From UBA6398 sp963660485 (GTDB lineage: Bacteria > Bacteroidota > Bacteroidia > Bacteroidales > Bacteroidaceae): DNA of 64,000 nt. Positions 17,678-27,000 of this stretch are shown here, piece by piece. The translations under genes were made by a program, and so were the position numbers. Positions within the stretch are counted from its first letter, which is position 1, and each line of letters opens with the position of its first letter. The notes under the pieces were generated by a model. The model was given only the letters and a program-made list of their open reading frames with translations, was not told the DNA's origin and made no database searches. The stretch covers positions 67,653 to 131,652 of the forward strand of contig CAVKYH010000005.1 in the NCBI GenBank assembly GCA_963660485.1, read 5' to 3'.

Positions 17678-19003
17678 TTATCTTCTTTTCATCTTTGCCA
17701 TCATTTGTTGCATGCGCCCGCCCGACATCTGGTGCATCATTTTGCGTGTCTGGTCGAACTGCTTCAAAAGACGGTTTACTTCGTTAAGATCAGTGCCCGA
17801 ACCGGCGGCAATGCGGCGTCTGCGGCTTCCGTCTATTATCTCTGGATTTTCTCGTTCATACGGAGTCATCGAATGAATAATGGCTTCGATGCTTTTGAAA
17901 GCGTTGTCGTCGATATCAATGTCCTTAACGGCTTTGCCGAGTCCCGGAATCATTGAAACCAAATCCTTGATGTTACCCATCTTTTTGATTTGGGCTATTT
18001 GGTCTAGGAAATCATTGAAATCAAATTTGTTCTTGGCGATTTTCTTCTGCAACTGGCGCGCTTTCTTCTCGTCATACTGTTCCTGCGCACGCTCTACAAG
18101 CGAAACGATGTCGCCCATACCAAGAATACGGTCAGCCATTCGCATTGGGTGGAACACGTCAAGAGCTTCCATCTTCTCTCCCGTTCCAACAAACTTGATT
18201 GGCTTGTCAACCACAGTGCGTATAGAAAGTGCAGCACCGCCTCGGGTATCACCGTCAAGCTTTGTGAGTACCACGCCATTGTAGTCCAGACGTTCGTTAA
18301 ACTCTTTGGCCGTATTTACAGCGTCTTGACCTGTCATGGAGTCAACTACAAACAACGTTTCGTCGGGATTTACGGCGTTTTTGATTGCAGATATTTCGTT
18401 CATCATCTGCTCGTCGATAGCCAAACGGCCGGCCGTATCGATAATCACAAGGTTGTATTCCTTGGTTTTAGCCTCTTTGATAGCATTCTGTGCTATCTGT
18501 ATAGGATCTTTCGAGTCGGGTTCGCTATAAACAGGCACACCTATTTGTTCGCCGAGCACTTTGAGCTGTTCTATAGCTGCGGGGCGGTAAACATCACAGG
18601 CAACGAGCATCGGTTTGCGGTTTTTCTTTTGTTTTTGCCAGTTTGCAAGTTTTGCCGAAAAGGTTGTCTTACCCGAACCTTGCAATCCCGACATAAGGAT
18701 AATTGCCGGGCGGCCTTCAAGTACGAGTTCTGCCGTTTCTCCGCCCATCAACCGTGCCAATTCATCGTGCACAAGTTTCACCATGAGCTGTCCCGGCTTC
18801 ACGCTCGTGAGTACGTTCATGCCGAGAGCCTTTTGTTTTACGGTGTCGGTAAACGATTTGGCAACTTTGTAGTTTACGTCAGCATCGAGAAGCGACCTTC
18901 TAACCTCTTTCAGGGTTTCGGCCACGTTTATTTCGGTTATCTTTCCTTCGCCTTTAAGTACTTTGAACGAGCGTTCAAGGCGTTCTGTTAGATTTTCAAA
19001 CAT
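17678..19003 (-). CDS. ffh: Signal recognition particle GTPase
   Basis: 441 residues, the Ffh/SRP54 protein that binds 4.5S RNA and targets membrane proteins to FtsY. It has the N domain, then the G domain with GLQGSGKTT (106-114), DTAGR (189-193) and TKLDGDTRGG (247-256), then a methionine-rich M domain ending in RMQQMMAKMKRR. The SRP RNA-binding motif IIDGSRRRRIAAGSG is present. It lies 28 bases downstream of queF in the same direction. Confidence 0.97.
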   Translation of the reverse strand: MFENLTERLERSFKVLKGEGKITEINVAETLKEVRRSLLDADVNYKVAKSFTDTVKQKALGMNVLTSVKPGQLMVKLVHDELARLMGGETAELVLEGRPAIILMSGLQGSGKTTFSAKLANWQKQKKNRKPMLVACDVYRPAAIEQLKVLGEQIGVPVYSEPDSKDPIQIAQNAIKEAKTKEYNLVIIDTAGRLAIDEQMMNEISAIKNAVNPDETLFVVDSMTGQDAVNTAKEFNERLDYNGVVLTKLDGDTRGGAALSIRTVVDKPIKFVGTGEKMEALDVFHPMRMADRILGMGDIVSLVERAQEQYDEKKARQLQKKIAKNKFDFNDFLDQIAQIKKMGNIKDLVSMIPGLGKAVKDIDIDDNAFKSIEAIIHSMTPYERENPEIIDGSRRRRIAAGSGTDLNEVNRLLKQFDQTRKMMHQMSGGRMQQMMAKMKRR

Positions 19004-19031
19004 ATTGTCTATCTGTTGTCTTCTGTTGTTT

Positions 19032-19493
19032 TTACTTCAAGTCGTGGTTGTTCATTCTATGCTCCGCGAGCGTTTCGTATTTGGTTCCCGGTCGTCCGTA
19101 GTTGGCATAAGGGTAAATGCTTATGCCTCCGCGTGGGGTGAACAGTCCTTCTACTTCGATATATTTGGGGTTCATGAGTTTCACAAGGTCCTTCATGATG
19201 ATATTCACGCAGTCTTCGTGGAAATCTCCATGGTTTCTGAAGCTGAAAAGATAGAGCTTGAGACTCTTGCTCTCCACCATTTTCACATCGGGTATGTATT
19301 CAATGCGAATTTCCGCGAAATCGGGCTGTCCGGTAATGGGGCAGAGGCTCGTAAACTCGGGACAGTTGAATCTCACCCAATAGTCGTTGTCCTGGTGCTT
19401 GTTTTCAAAAGTTTCAAGTACCTCCGGCGCATAGTCCGTGGAGTATTTAGTCTTGTTTCCAAGGGCTTTCAGCTGGTCGTTACTTCTTTCCAT
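19032..19493 (-). CDS. queF: NADPH-dependent 7-cyano-7-deazaguanine reductase
   Basis: 153 residues, the short single-domain QueF type. It reduces the nitrile of preQ0 to preQ1 for queuosine in tRNA wobble positions. Visible are the catalytic Cys51 in FTSLCPITGQPDFA, Asp58, and the NADPH-binding VESKSLKLYLFSFRNHGDFH. It overlaps queC, the preceding step of the pathway, by 14 bp. Confidence 0.96.
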   Translation of the reverse strand: MERSNDQLKALGNKTKYSTDYAPEVLETFENKHQDNDYWVRFNCPEFTSLCPITGQPDFAEIRIEYIPDVKMVESKSLKLYLFSFRNHGDFHEDCVNIIMKDLVKLMNPKYIEVEGLFTPRGGISIYPYANYGRPGTKYETLAEHRMNNHDLK

Positions 19494-20163
19494 TGCGTCC
19501 TTCTGCTTTGTCTTTCAAATAACTGTCGAGCCCGTGCTTGCGCAGCTTGCATGCCGGACAATTTCCACAGCCGTCTCCGGGCACACCGTTGTAGCAAGTT
19601 ACAGTGTTGTCCTTTACGATATCGAGCACACCGAGTTCGTCGGCCATGGCCCACGTTTCTTCTTTGTCTATCCACATCAAAGGCGTATGGATAACAAATT
19701 GTTCTTCGAGCGCGAGGTTCAGCGTAACGTTCAGACTGCGTATAAAAGTATCTCTGCAGTCGGGATAACCGCTGAAATCGGTTTCGCCAACGCCTGTAAC
19801 CAAATGCCGTATGCCTTGTTCGCGTGCATATACAGCGGCAATGCTGAGGAAGAAAAGATTCCGTCCGGGAACGAAAGTATTTGGCGGCCCGCCGGCAGGT
19901 TTGTCCGTGTCCATTTTTATATCATCGCAGGTAAGCGAATTTTTTCCGAGCGTTCCAATCAATGGCACATCCATCAACTTCCATTCCACATTGGCTATCC
20001 CTGCAATTTTCTCGGCAGCCTTCACTTCTGAAATATGATGCTGACCATACGAGAACGTTACGGCTTTTACTTCTTTGAAGTGTTTTTTTGCCCAAAACAA
20101 GCAAGTTGTAGAATCCTGCCCTCCGCTGAGCACCACCAATGCTTTGTCGTTATCTGTTATCAT
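19480..20163 (-). CDS. queC: 7-cyano-7-deazaguanine synthase
   Basis: 227 residues. It makes preQ0 from 7-carboxy-7-deazaguanine, ATP and ammonia. The PP-loop SGGQDS is at residues 13-18, and the zinc site near the C-terminus is Cys190, 199, 202 and 205 (GDGCGNCPACKLR). It is coupled to queF by a 14-bp overlap and overlaps the upstream membrane-protein gene by 14 bp. QueD, QueE and the tRNA-inserting enzymes are not in this window. Confidence 0.96.
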   Translation of the reverse strand: MITDNDKALVVLSGGQDSTTCLFWAKKHFKEVKAVTFSYGQHHISEVKAAEKIAGIANVEWKLMDVPLIGTLGKNSLTCDDIKMDTDKPAGGPPNTFVPGRNLFFLSIAAVYAREQGIRHLVTGVGETDFSGYPDCRDTFIRSLNVTLNLALEEQFVIHTPLMWIDKEETWAMADELGVLDIVKDNTVTCYNGVPGDGCGNCPACKLRKHGLDSYLKDKAEGRNGKK

Positions 20164-20539
20164 TTTGTTTTTCCTCCTTTTCTAATTCTTTCGGAATGCG
20201 AAACGCAGTGTAAAGTTCCATCCACGCTCCTATTGTAACTACCACAATCCATTCGTTATGGCGTAGCGGCCACACCTGGTTTACTTCCGTCCACAATGCA
20301 ACCGAAGCAAGCAAAAGCAATAGCGCACCGAGTGCCTGCTGTCTTTTAAGCCTGCGCACCACGAAACTTGCGCTTTGGGATTGTGCCCTAAGTTGCATTG
20401 CGAAAAACAATGCGGCTCCTATACCATATATATATGGTATGAAGTTTCGGAGAGGCGTGGACAACAACACAAGGCTGAGCAACATTATCACAGCCCCGGC
20501 ATCGTATAAAAATATCTCGAGTTTGTTTAACTTCCTCAT
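20150..20539 (-). CDS. Small membrane protein of unknown function
   Basis: 129 residues with four predicted membrane segments: AVIMLLSLVLLSTPL, YIYGIGAALFFAMQL, ALGALLLLLASVALW and WIVVVTIGAWMELYTAF. The C-terminus is short and charged (PKELEKEEKQNDNR). I do not recognise a named family. It overlaps the divIC stop by 4 bp and queC by 14 bp, so it is translated with them, but the neighbours differ in function and do not show its role. Confidence 0.75.
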   Translation of the reverse strand: MRKLNKLEIFLYDAGAVIMLLSLVLLSTPLRNFIPYIYGIGAALFFAMQLRAQSQSASFVVRRLKRQQALGALLLLLASVALWTEVNQVWPLRHNEWIVVVTIGAWMELYTAFRIPKELEKEEKQNDNR

Positions 20540-20868
20540 TCGGCAACAGAATTTTTCAAACCGTCTTGATCGGGATATTCCACGATATAAACGTCCTCGT
20601 CGGCAGTTTTCATGAAATAACGTTCCCTTGCGATTTTCTCAATAGCGGCAGGATCTTCTTCCAAAGCCTTCAGCTGTTTGTTGGCATTGTTACTGATTTG
20701 CCGATATCTCTGCAGTTCGGCAGACAATTCCGATTTCTGCTTGTGTATGCCGTAGCGTGAAATCAAACTGTTGTGATCCAGAAACACGATTTCCACCACA
20801 AAAAACACTATAAATATAATGCATTTGTGGCTAAGCAGCCAATTACCGGTAACTTTTGCCTTGTTCAT
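20536..20868 (-). CDS. Septum formation initiator (FtsB/DivIC family)
   Basis: 110 residues if started at MNKAKVTGNWLLSHK, which lies downstream of the promoter box at 20893-20900; a longer frame from 20934 would start upstream of it and is rejected. It has one membrane segment (IIFIVFFVVEIVFL), then a coiled coil (KQKSELSAELQRYRQ) and a conserved periplasmic end (ALEEDPAAIEKIARERYFM), as expected for the divisome protein that pairs with FtsL and FtsQ. It is the first gene of the minus-strand cluster. Confidence 0.88.
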   Translation of the reverse strand: MNKAKVTGNWLLSHKCIIFIVFFVVEIVFLDHNSLISRYGIHKQKSELSAELQRYRQISNNANKQLKALEEDPAAIEKIARERYFMKTADEDVYIVEYPDQDGLKNSVAE

Positions 20869-20892
20869 AACTGCATGAATTTGTTTTACCTG

Positions 20893-20939
20893 CAAAATTA
20901 ACAATAACTTTTCATTTTCCCGACATTTGTACAAAGTTA
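20893..20939 (-). promoter_or_regulatory. Promoter region of the divIC-led operon
   Basis: Two minus-strand boxes fit TAnnTTTG: TAATTTTG (20893-20900) and TAACTTTG (20932-20939). The first gives a short leader to the ATG at 20868. Confidence 0.6.
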
Positions 20940-21008
20940 TATGTTCGCGTTCACCTTCTTGCAGACTTTCGCCGGGTATAAACGCTCCCGATTTTTACCG
21001 CTTTGCCC

Positions 21009-21101
21009 GTTAAAAAAACGACAAGGCATCTCGTAAAAACTCCGGGCCATGTAATTTAAATTAGATGCGTCGGAATTTAAATTATGTCAGACATCGTTTT
21101 G
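21009..21101. repeat. Modular repeat copy R3 (mixed arms)
   Basis: Edge GGCATCTCGTAAAAAC, then TCCGGGCCATGTAATTT joined to the other family's right arm AAATTAGATGCGTCGGA, then AAATTATGTCAGACAT and CGTTTT. The two arms come from different palindromes, so no perfect hairpin forms. Confidence 0.9.
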
Positions 21102-21177
21102 GCTGTTTCTTATGCAGAGATAACAATCTCTTATACAGAGTGTTATTGATGGTTGCGTTTTTGCGTAAAATGGTGAT

Positions 21178-21220
21178 GAAAAAAGACGTGTCCGGAGGGA
21201 AAATTTCCGGATACGTCTTT
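21178..21220 (-). terminator. Terminator of the beta-helix glycosidase gene
   Basis: AAAGACGTGTCCGGA (21182-21196) pairs with TCCGGATACGTCTTT (21206-21220); on the minus strand the hairpin is followed by a run of T. Confidence 0.88.
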
Positions 21221-21272
21221 GCTTTGTTAGTATATGCCGGGCATGCTTGTTTTGTCCCGGTTCAAACGATAT

Positions 21273-22958
21273 TTATTGCGCTGCTGTTGATGCGTCGACG
21301 CCTTGTACGTCAGCGCTTTTGGTTATCACATCTTTTTTGCAGCCGCTGATTTTGTTTCCTTTTATCTTTACTTTTTTTGCGTTGCAAACCAAAATTCCGC
21401 ATTCGTTGTCGGTTGAGGAAATAATTTCGTTGTTTTCAATAACGATGTTTTCGTGCAGTTTCAGATTGCCCACGTCTTCGGCTACAATGTCGAGGGAAAT
21501 GCCTGCGCCGTGGTAAGCGCCCAATGTGCCGCAGTTGATGATTTTGTTGCCGCTTATTATTACGTCGCGGCTGTGCCAGCCTTCTTTCCAGTTGGCTTCG
21601 CTGCTGAGCGCAATTGCAGCCTGATTTAATCCCACAAATGTGTTGTTGCGTATCACGGTGCCGGCTGTTGTTTTGATGAGTACGCCGCGCGACATATGGC
21701 CCCAGTCGAGACAGTTCTCAAACCTTACTTTCGGCATGAGCGTGGAATTTATGAGGTAGTAGTCTTTGAAATCGGCAGGTAGGGCGCGGTCGAAAGTTAC
21801 ATCGTATGGAATAGTTTTGGCTTGGTGTTTTACTGCTTTTACGCGCAGTGTGGCCACGGGTTCAAGGTTTTTGATGCGAACAAGAGTCATTTCATCGCCC
21901 ACTCGCGGCACATCGCTCAACTGTGCGTGGGTGAAAGTCGGCGCCTTAAGCTCGAGCGTTGCATTTCGGCCGTCTACAGATGTTATGTCGTGGTAGTAGC
22001 CGTGAATGTTAGTGGCATCGTCGCCTTGCCCACAGAATGTGCACCCGTCGAAAGCAAGGATGCCTTCGCAGGAAGCGAAGTGAGTGGCATCGGTATTGGT
22101 GCTCCAACGCATTCCGTCTGCTGGAACTACGCTTAGGTGGTTCATCGTTATAGTGTTGGTGTGGAAGCCTACGATTCCCATGCCGCAGTTTGCATTTATA
22201 GTTACATTGTTAAGAACAGTGTTTGTGCTTTCGTGAACGAAGATTGCCGGGCGATAGTGGTAAGTGTGCGGAGCTCCCACGGCAGCGCCGAGCAATTTCT
22301 TGGGAAGCGTGCCAGAAAAAGTTACGGTGTTGGGTGCTACAACTGCAATGCGGTTGAAGCCTGGTGTCTCTGAGTAGTGGCCGTTGGCCTCGCTGTCCCA
22401 AATGTTGAGACGCGGAAACGGTGTGCCCATAGTGATTTGGCGGCTCGGGTGGTGGAAATATATCGTGTAGTTGTGGTCTGTAATATTTGTTATAGTGCCT
22501 TCCGACATGGGTTTGCGCACGAAGTTTATCGTCAGTCCGTTGATTGTGAAATTTTCGGTGCGTTCAATTGTTACGGCCTCCATCCAGCCGTCGAGCATAA
22601 GCGTTGCTCCGGAAGCGTCAATGGTTGCGTTGCGTGCGCCGCTGAAGTCGAGTCCTCTTACATAGTCGTGATAGGGCACGAACATCTTTTGTTCCGGATT
22701 TTGTCCCCATGCGCCGCTCATCACGGTGTCTTCAAGGGCAACGGCCTTGGTGTCGCGCAAAATGTAGGTGCCGGGCAGAAACACGAGTCGTGCTCCTTCG
22801 GTTTTTCTCACCCATTCGGCAGCCTTGCGCAGGGCTACGGCGTCGTCTTTTCCGTCGCTCGGTACGGCGCCGAACTCGGTTATAAGTTTTGTGGTCTGTC
22901 CCAGGCAACCCAATGCGGCAGCCCATAGCGAAATGATTGTCAGTAATAAGTGTTTCAT
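21273..22958 (-). CDS. Secreted right-handed beta-helix protein, probable GH110-type glycosidase
   Basis: 561 residues with a type I signal peptide (LLTIISLWAAALGCLGQ). Next come ITEFGAVPSDGKDDAVALRK, the N-terminal motif of pectate-lyase-like helices, and many NNVTINANCG-type helix turns. The segment CTFCGQGDDATNIHGYYHDI resembles the acidic active-site region of GH110 alpha-1,3-galactosidases. The likely role is release of terminal alpha-galactose from host or plant glycans, but another beta-helix glycosidase cannot be excluded. It stands alone with its own promoter box and terminator, flanked by repeats R3 and R4. Confidence 0.7.
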   Translation of the reverse strand: MKHLLLTIISLWAAALGCLGQTTKLITEFGAVPSDGKDDAVALRKAAEWVRKTEGARLVFLPGTYILRDTKAVALEDTVMSGAWGQNPEQKMFVPYHDYVRGLDFSGARNATIDASGATLMLDGWMEAVTIERTENFTINGLTINFVRKPMSEGTITNITDHNYTIYFHHPSRQITMGTPFPRLNIWDSEANGHYSETPGFNRIAVVAPNTVTFSGTLPKKLLGAAVGAPHTYHYRPAIFVHESTNTVLNNVTINANCGMGIVGFHTNTITMNHLSVVPADGMRWSTNTDATHFASCEGILAFDGCTFCGQGDDATNIHGYYHDITSVDGRNATLELKAPTFTHAQLSDVPRVGDEMTLVRIKNLEPVATLRVKAVKHQAKTIPYDVTFDRALPADFKDYYLINSTLMPKVRFENCLDWGHMSRGVLIKTTAGTVIRNNTFVGLNQAAIALSSEANWKEGWHSRDVIISGNKIINCGTLGAYHGAGISLDIVAEDVGNLKLHENIVIENNEIISSTDNECGILVCNAKKVKIKGNKISGCKKDVITKSADVQGVDASTAAQ

Positions 22959-23023
22959 GCTTTCTGATGATTGAAGTATGTGTTTGGTCTGAAAAAAGGA
23001 AGTATATGAAATTTTTCTGATTT

Positions 23024-23031
23024 CAAAATTA
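23024..23031 (-). promoter_or_regulatory. -7 promoter box of the beta-helix glycosidase
   Basis: Minus-strand TAATTTTG matches TAnnTTTG; it lies 65 bases upstream of the ATG. No -33 box is clear. Confidence 0.5.
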
Positions 23032-23436
23032 CTGTTTTATTTTCAAACAAGTGAGAGATTAAAGCCCAAGCGGCAGAAAAAGATGTGGCTTTTTTATAAA
23101 GCCGGCATTATATTATGGGCAGAGGAATGGTTTTACAGAGAAAAAAACTAATTGTTTTGCCTTCTTTTTGAGGTTTCGGAAGACCATGGTTTCGTCTGTT
23201 TTTTACGACAAGGCATCTCGCAAAAACTCCGGGCCATGTAATTTAAATTAGATGCCTTGGAATTTAAATTATGTCAGACCTCGTTTTCGCGTTTGTAACT
23301 GTTTGAAAAACGGAATGATACAAAAGACGTTTTTCGGGCGTTGCAGACTTCTTTCCGCGATAAATCGCGGAGACGTGCAATATATAATAAAAGTGCGCGT
23401 TATACTTTAAGTCGTATTATACAAGAAGCAACATAA
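23032..23436. other. Non-coding stretch between the glycosidase and ruvA
   Basis: Holds repeat R4 and, at 23354-23371, the perfect inverted repeat TCCGCGAT-AA-ATCGCGGA, a possible operator or short hairpin before ruvA. No gene is supported. Confidence 0.5.
23201..23291. repeat. Modular repeat copy R4 (mixed arms)
   Basis: Edge GGCATCTCGCAAAAAC, left arm TCCGGGCCATGTAATTT, right arm AAATTAGATGCCTTGGA from a different palindrome, then AAATTATGTCAGACCTCG. The layout matches R3 except for the second arm. Confidence 0.9.
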
Positions 23437-24036
23437 ATGATAGAATACATACACGGCGAGTTGGCAGATCTGATTCCAACAATGGCTGTTGTTGAGGCCG
23501 GTGGAGTGGGGTATGGATTGAACATCTCGCTTACTACATACGATTTTCTGAAAGGGAAAAAAGATGTGAGGCTTTATGTTCACGAAAACATTCGTGAAGA
23601 CGCATATATATTATATGGCTTTGCATCGAAAAGCGAACGCACCGTGTTTGAAGCCCTGCTCTCGGTTTCGGGAGTGGGAGGCAACACTGCGCGCACCATA
23701 CTCTCGGCGTTTTCGCCCGATGAGTTCCGCATGGTTGTGGCAAATGAAAATTCCAGCGCGCTGAAGTCGGTGAAAGGTATAGGACTGAAAACGGCGCAGC
23801 GCATAATAGTGGATTTGAAAGACAAACTTGGCGACGCCGGCGAAGCATTGCCCGGAAACGTGGATATGGGCGTTCGTTCCGCGCGCCAGGAAAATGCAGC
23901 CGAAGCCGTAGGGGCGTTGGCTACCCTGGGATATCCTCCTGCCGTGGCGCAGAAAGCTGTGAATGCCATCTTGAAAGACGGAGACGGGAATGTGGCCGTG
24001 GAAGAACTTATCAAGCAGGCTTTAAAAATGCTGTAG
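23437..24036 (+). CDS. ruvA: Holliday junction DNA helicase subunit RuvA
   Basis: 199 residues. It binds the four-way junction as a tetramer and loads the RuvB motor. Domain I starts MIEYIHGELADL, followed by two helix-hairpin-helix motifs (LLSVSGVGGNTARTILS and LKSVKGIGLKTAQRIIVDLK) and the C-terminal RuvB-contact domain (ALATLGYPPAVAQKAV). It is followed 26 bases later by sprA in the same direction, an order seen in other Bacteroidales. Confidence 0.96.
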   Translation: MIEYIHGELADLIPTMAVVEAGGVGYGLNISLTTYDFLKGKKDVRLYVHENIREDAYILYGFASKSERTVFEALLSVSGVGGNTARTILSAFSPDEFRMVVANENSSALKSVKGIGLKTAQRIIVDLKDKLGDAGEALPGNVDMGVRSARQENAAEAVGALATLGYPPAVAQKAVNAILKDGDGNVAVEELIKQALKML

Positions 24037-24062
24037 GAGTGTAGAAGAAAAGAATACGTAAG

Positions 24063-27000
24063 GTGAAGTTTATTGAGAATCTAAAACTTGCGGCTCTGCT
24101 GATAGTCGTGGCTTGCATGGGTTTTGCTGTGGAGGCAAAGGCTCAGGCTGGGGTGGAAACCGGGGATTCGGTTTCGCATCCGCGAGTTGATGTGAGCAAA
24201 ACTTCACCTCTCAACGAAGACGACATAAAGAAACGCCCGTTCGACCTTTCAACGCCTAAAAACATGAAGGACGAAGCCGAATTTGATGAGAATACGGGCG
24301 GATATAAATTGGGAATGAAAATCGGCGACTCCTATCTCAATACTCCTGTGTTGCTCACGCGCGACGAATATATGAAATGGAGTTTGAAACAGTCGATGCG
24401 TAAATATTATGCCAGCAAGAATGATGAACTTTTCCAAAACGAAGGGAAGGAAAAGTTTGATTTCACAGACATGCATTTCAGTCTTGGACCTGCCGAGAAG
24501 ATATTCGGTCCGGGCGGTGTGCAGATTAAAACCCAAGGGTCGGCAGAACTGAAAATCGGCGCCAATACCACAAGCGTAGACAATCCCACATTGCCGTTGC
24601 GATTTCGCAAAACTTTCGGTTTCGACTTTGACGAAAAAGTGAATCTGAGCGTCAACGGACGTATTGGCGACAAGATGGACATGACTTTGAACTACAACAC
24701 CGAAGCAACGTTTGATGTAGATTCAAAAGACTTGAAGCTAACCTATCAGGGAAAGGAAGACGAAATTGTGAAACTGCTTGAGGCCGGAAACATATCCATG
24801 CCCTCAAATCTTTCGTTGGTCAAAGGCGCGTCTTCATTGTTTGGCTTGCGTGCTGACATGCAGTTCGGAAAATTGAAACTGCAGACAGTGATTTCGAGAA
24901 AAAACTCTTCAAGTTCTTCAGTGAAATCAAGCGGCGGCAATCAGCTTACCCCATTTGAAATATCGGTTGCCGACTACGAGGAAAACCGCCATTTCTTTCT
25001 TTCCCACTTTTTCCGCGACAATTACGACCACTCCATGTCGCAGTTGCCCAATATAACTTCGGGAATAAAAATCAACCGCGTGGAAGTGTGGGTTACAAAC
25101 AAAACGGGAGCCACTACCAATACGCGCAACATCGTAGCTTTTGCAGATTTGGGCGAAAGCAAACACATTGGCAACAGCATGTGGATAGGAAATGGACAAG
25201 ATCAGCCGCAAAATGCTTCAAACACGCTGTACTCCACCATATCTACCAGCTATGCCGCGGCACGTGATATAAGCCAGACCACTTCCACGCTCGACCAGAT
25301 TAGTAATTTTGCGGGCGGAACCGATTATGAAAAACTCGAAAGCGCACGCATGCTGAGTTCTTCGGAATATACGGTAAACACTGCGCTTGGCTATATCTCC
25401 TTGAAGTCTTCGTTGCAGACCGACCAGGTGCTTGCCGTGGCGTATGAATACTCCTATCGCGGGCAAAACTATCAAGTGGGCGAATTTTCCACAGACGTAA
25501 AAGACAATTCCCAAGCGCTGTTTGTGAAAGCCATAAAAAATACGTCGAATGTGCCGGCAATGAGTAACTGGGACCTTATGATGAAAAACGTGTATTCGCT
25601 CAACGCCACAAAAGTACAGAAAGAGCGTTTCCGTTTGGACGTTAAAATATTGAGCGATACCACCGGCGTTTATCTTACATACATTCCCGAGCCTGAATTA
25701 AAAAACACTCCGCTTGTGAGATTGCTTAATTTGGACCGCCTTGACAATAATAATAAGGCTAATGCCAATGGGTATTTCGATTTTGTTGACGGTTATACGA
25801 TTGATTCCTCAACCGGTCGTATTTTCTTCCCGGCAGCAGAGCCTTTCGGCGAGTTTCTGAAAAAGAAAATCGGCAGCGATGCAGTGGCAGACAAATATTG
25901 TTTTCAAGAACTCTATGATTCTACGAAAACTGTGGCACGACAGATTGCCGAAAAAAACAAATATATACTTTCCGGGCAGTTTAAGGCTTCGCAAAAAAGC
26001 GGCGAAATCAGCCTCGGTGCAACCGATGTGCCGCAAGGAAGCGTTGTGGTTACGGCGGGAGGCATAACGCTTACGGAGGGTGTGGACTATACCGTGAATT
26101 ATAGCGAGGGAACGGTAACGATAATAAACCAAAGTATTATAGATGCAGGCACTCCGGTGAATGTGAGCCTTGAAAGTAATACCGATTACGGACTGGAACG
26201 GAAAACATTGCTTGGAATGAATTGGGAATACGATTTCTCAAAAGAATTGCGCCTTGCCGGTACGTTTATGCACCTGTCGGAACAACCGCTGACCACAAAA
26301 GTTTCGATGGGAAGCGAACCTTTGAACAATACAGTTTGGGGTGTGAGCCTCGATTGGAAGAAACAAAGCCAATGGCTCACGGATATGTTGGACAAGTTGC
26401 CTTTCCTTTCACTCGAAAAGCCTTCAAGCATTAATTTCTCGGCAGAGTTTGCCCAACTTATCGCAGGAAACAACAAAGGCTCGCAAGGGAATTCTTCATA
26501 TATCGATGATTTTGAACAGACGCAAAGCAAAATAGACATAAGTACTCCCACCGATTGGCAACTTAGTTCCACTCCGTCGGATTTCCCCGAGAGTAAATTG
26601 AACAACGATGTGCGTTATGGTTATAATCGTTCGCTTTTTGCGTGGTACAAAATAGATCCGCTTTTCACTCGCCGCAGTTCTTCGCTAACCCCGAGCCATA
26701 TAAAAAGTGATCTTGACCAACTTTCCAACCATTACGTGCGTGAGGTTTACAACCGTGAGCTATTCCCCAACAAAGAGCAGCGCTTTGGTGAGAGTTCCAC
26801 GCTGTCTGTGCTCAACCTTGCCTATTATCCCAATGAACGTGGGCCGTATAATCTAAATCCCAACCTTGATACATATGGAAATCTTGCCAATCCGCGAGAA
26901 CATTGGGGAGGTATGATGCGCAAATTGAATACCAGCGATTTTGAACAGGCAAATATTGAGTACGTGGAATTTTGGATGATGGATCCTTTCGTATATACTC

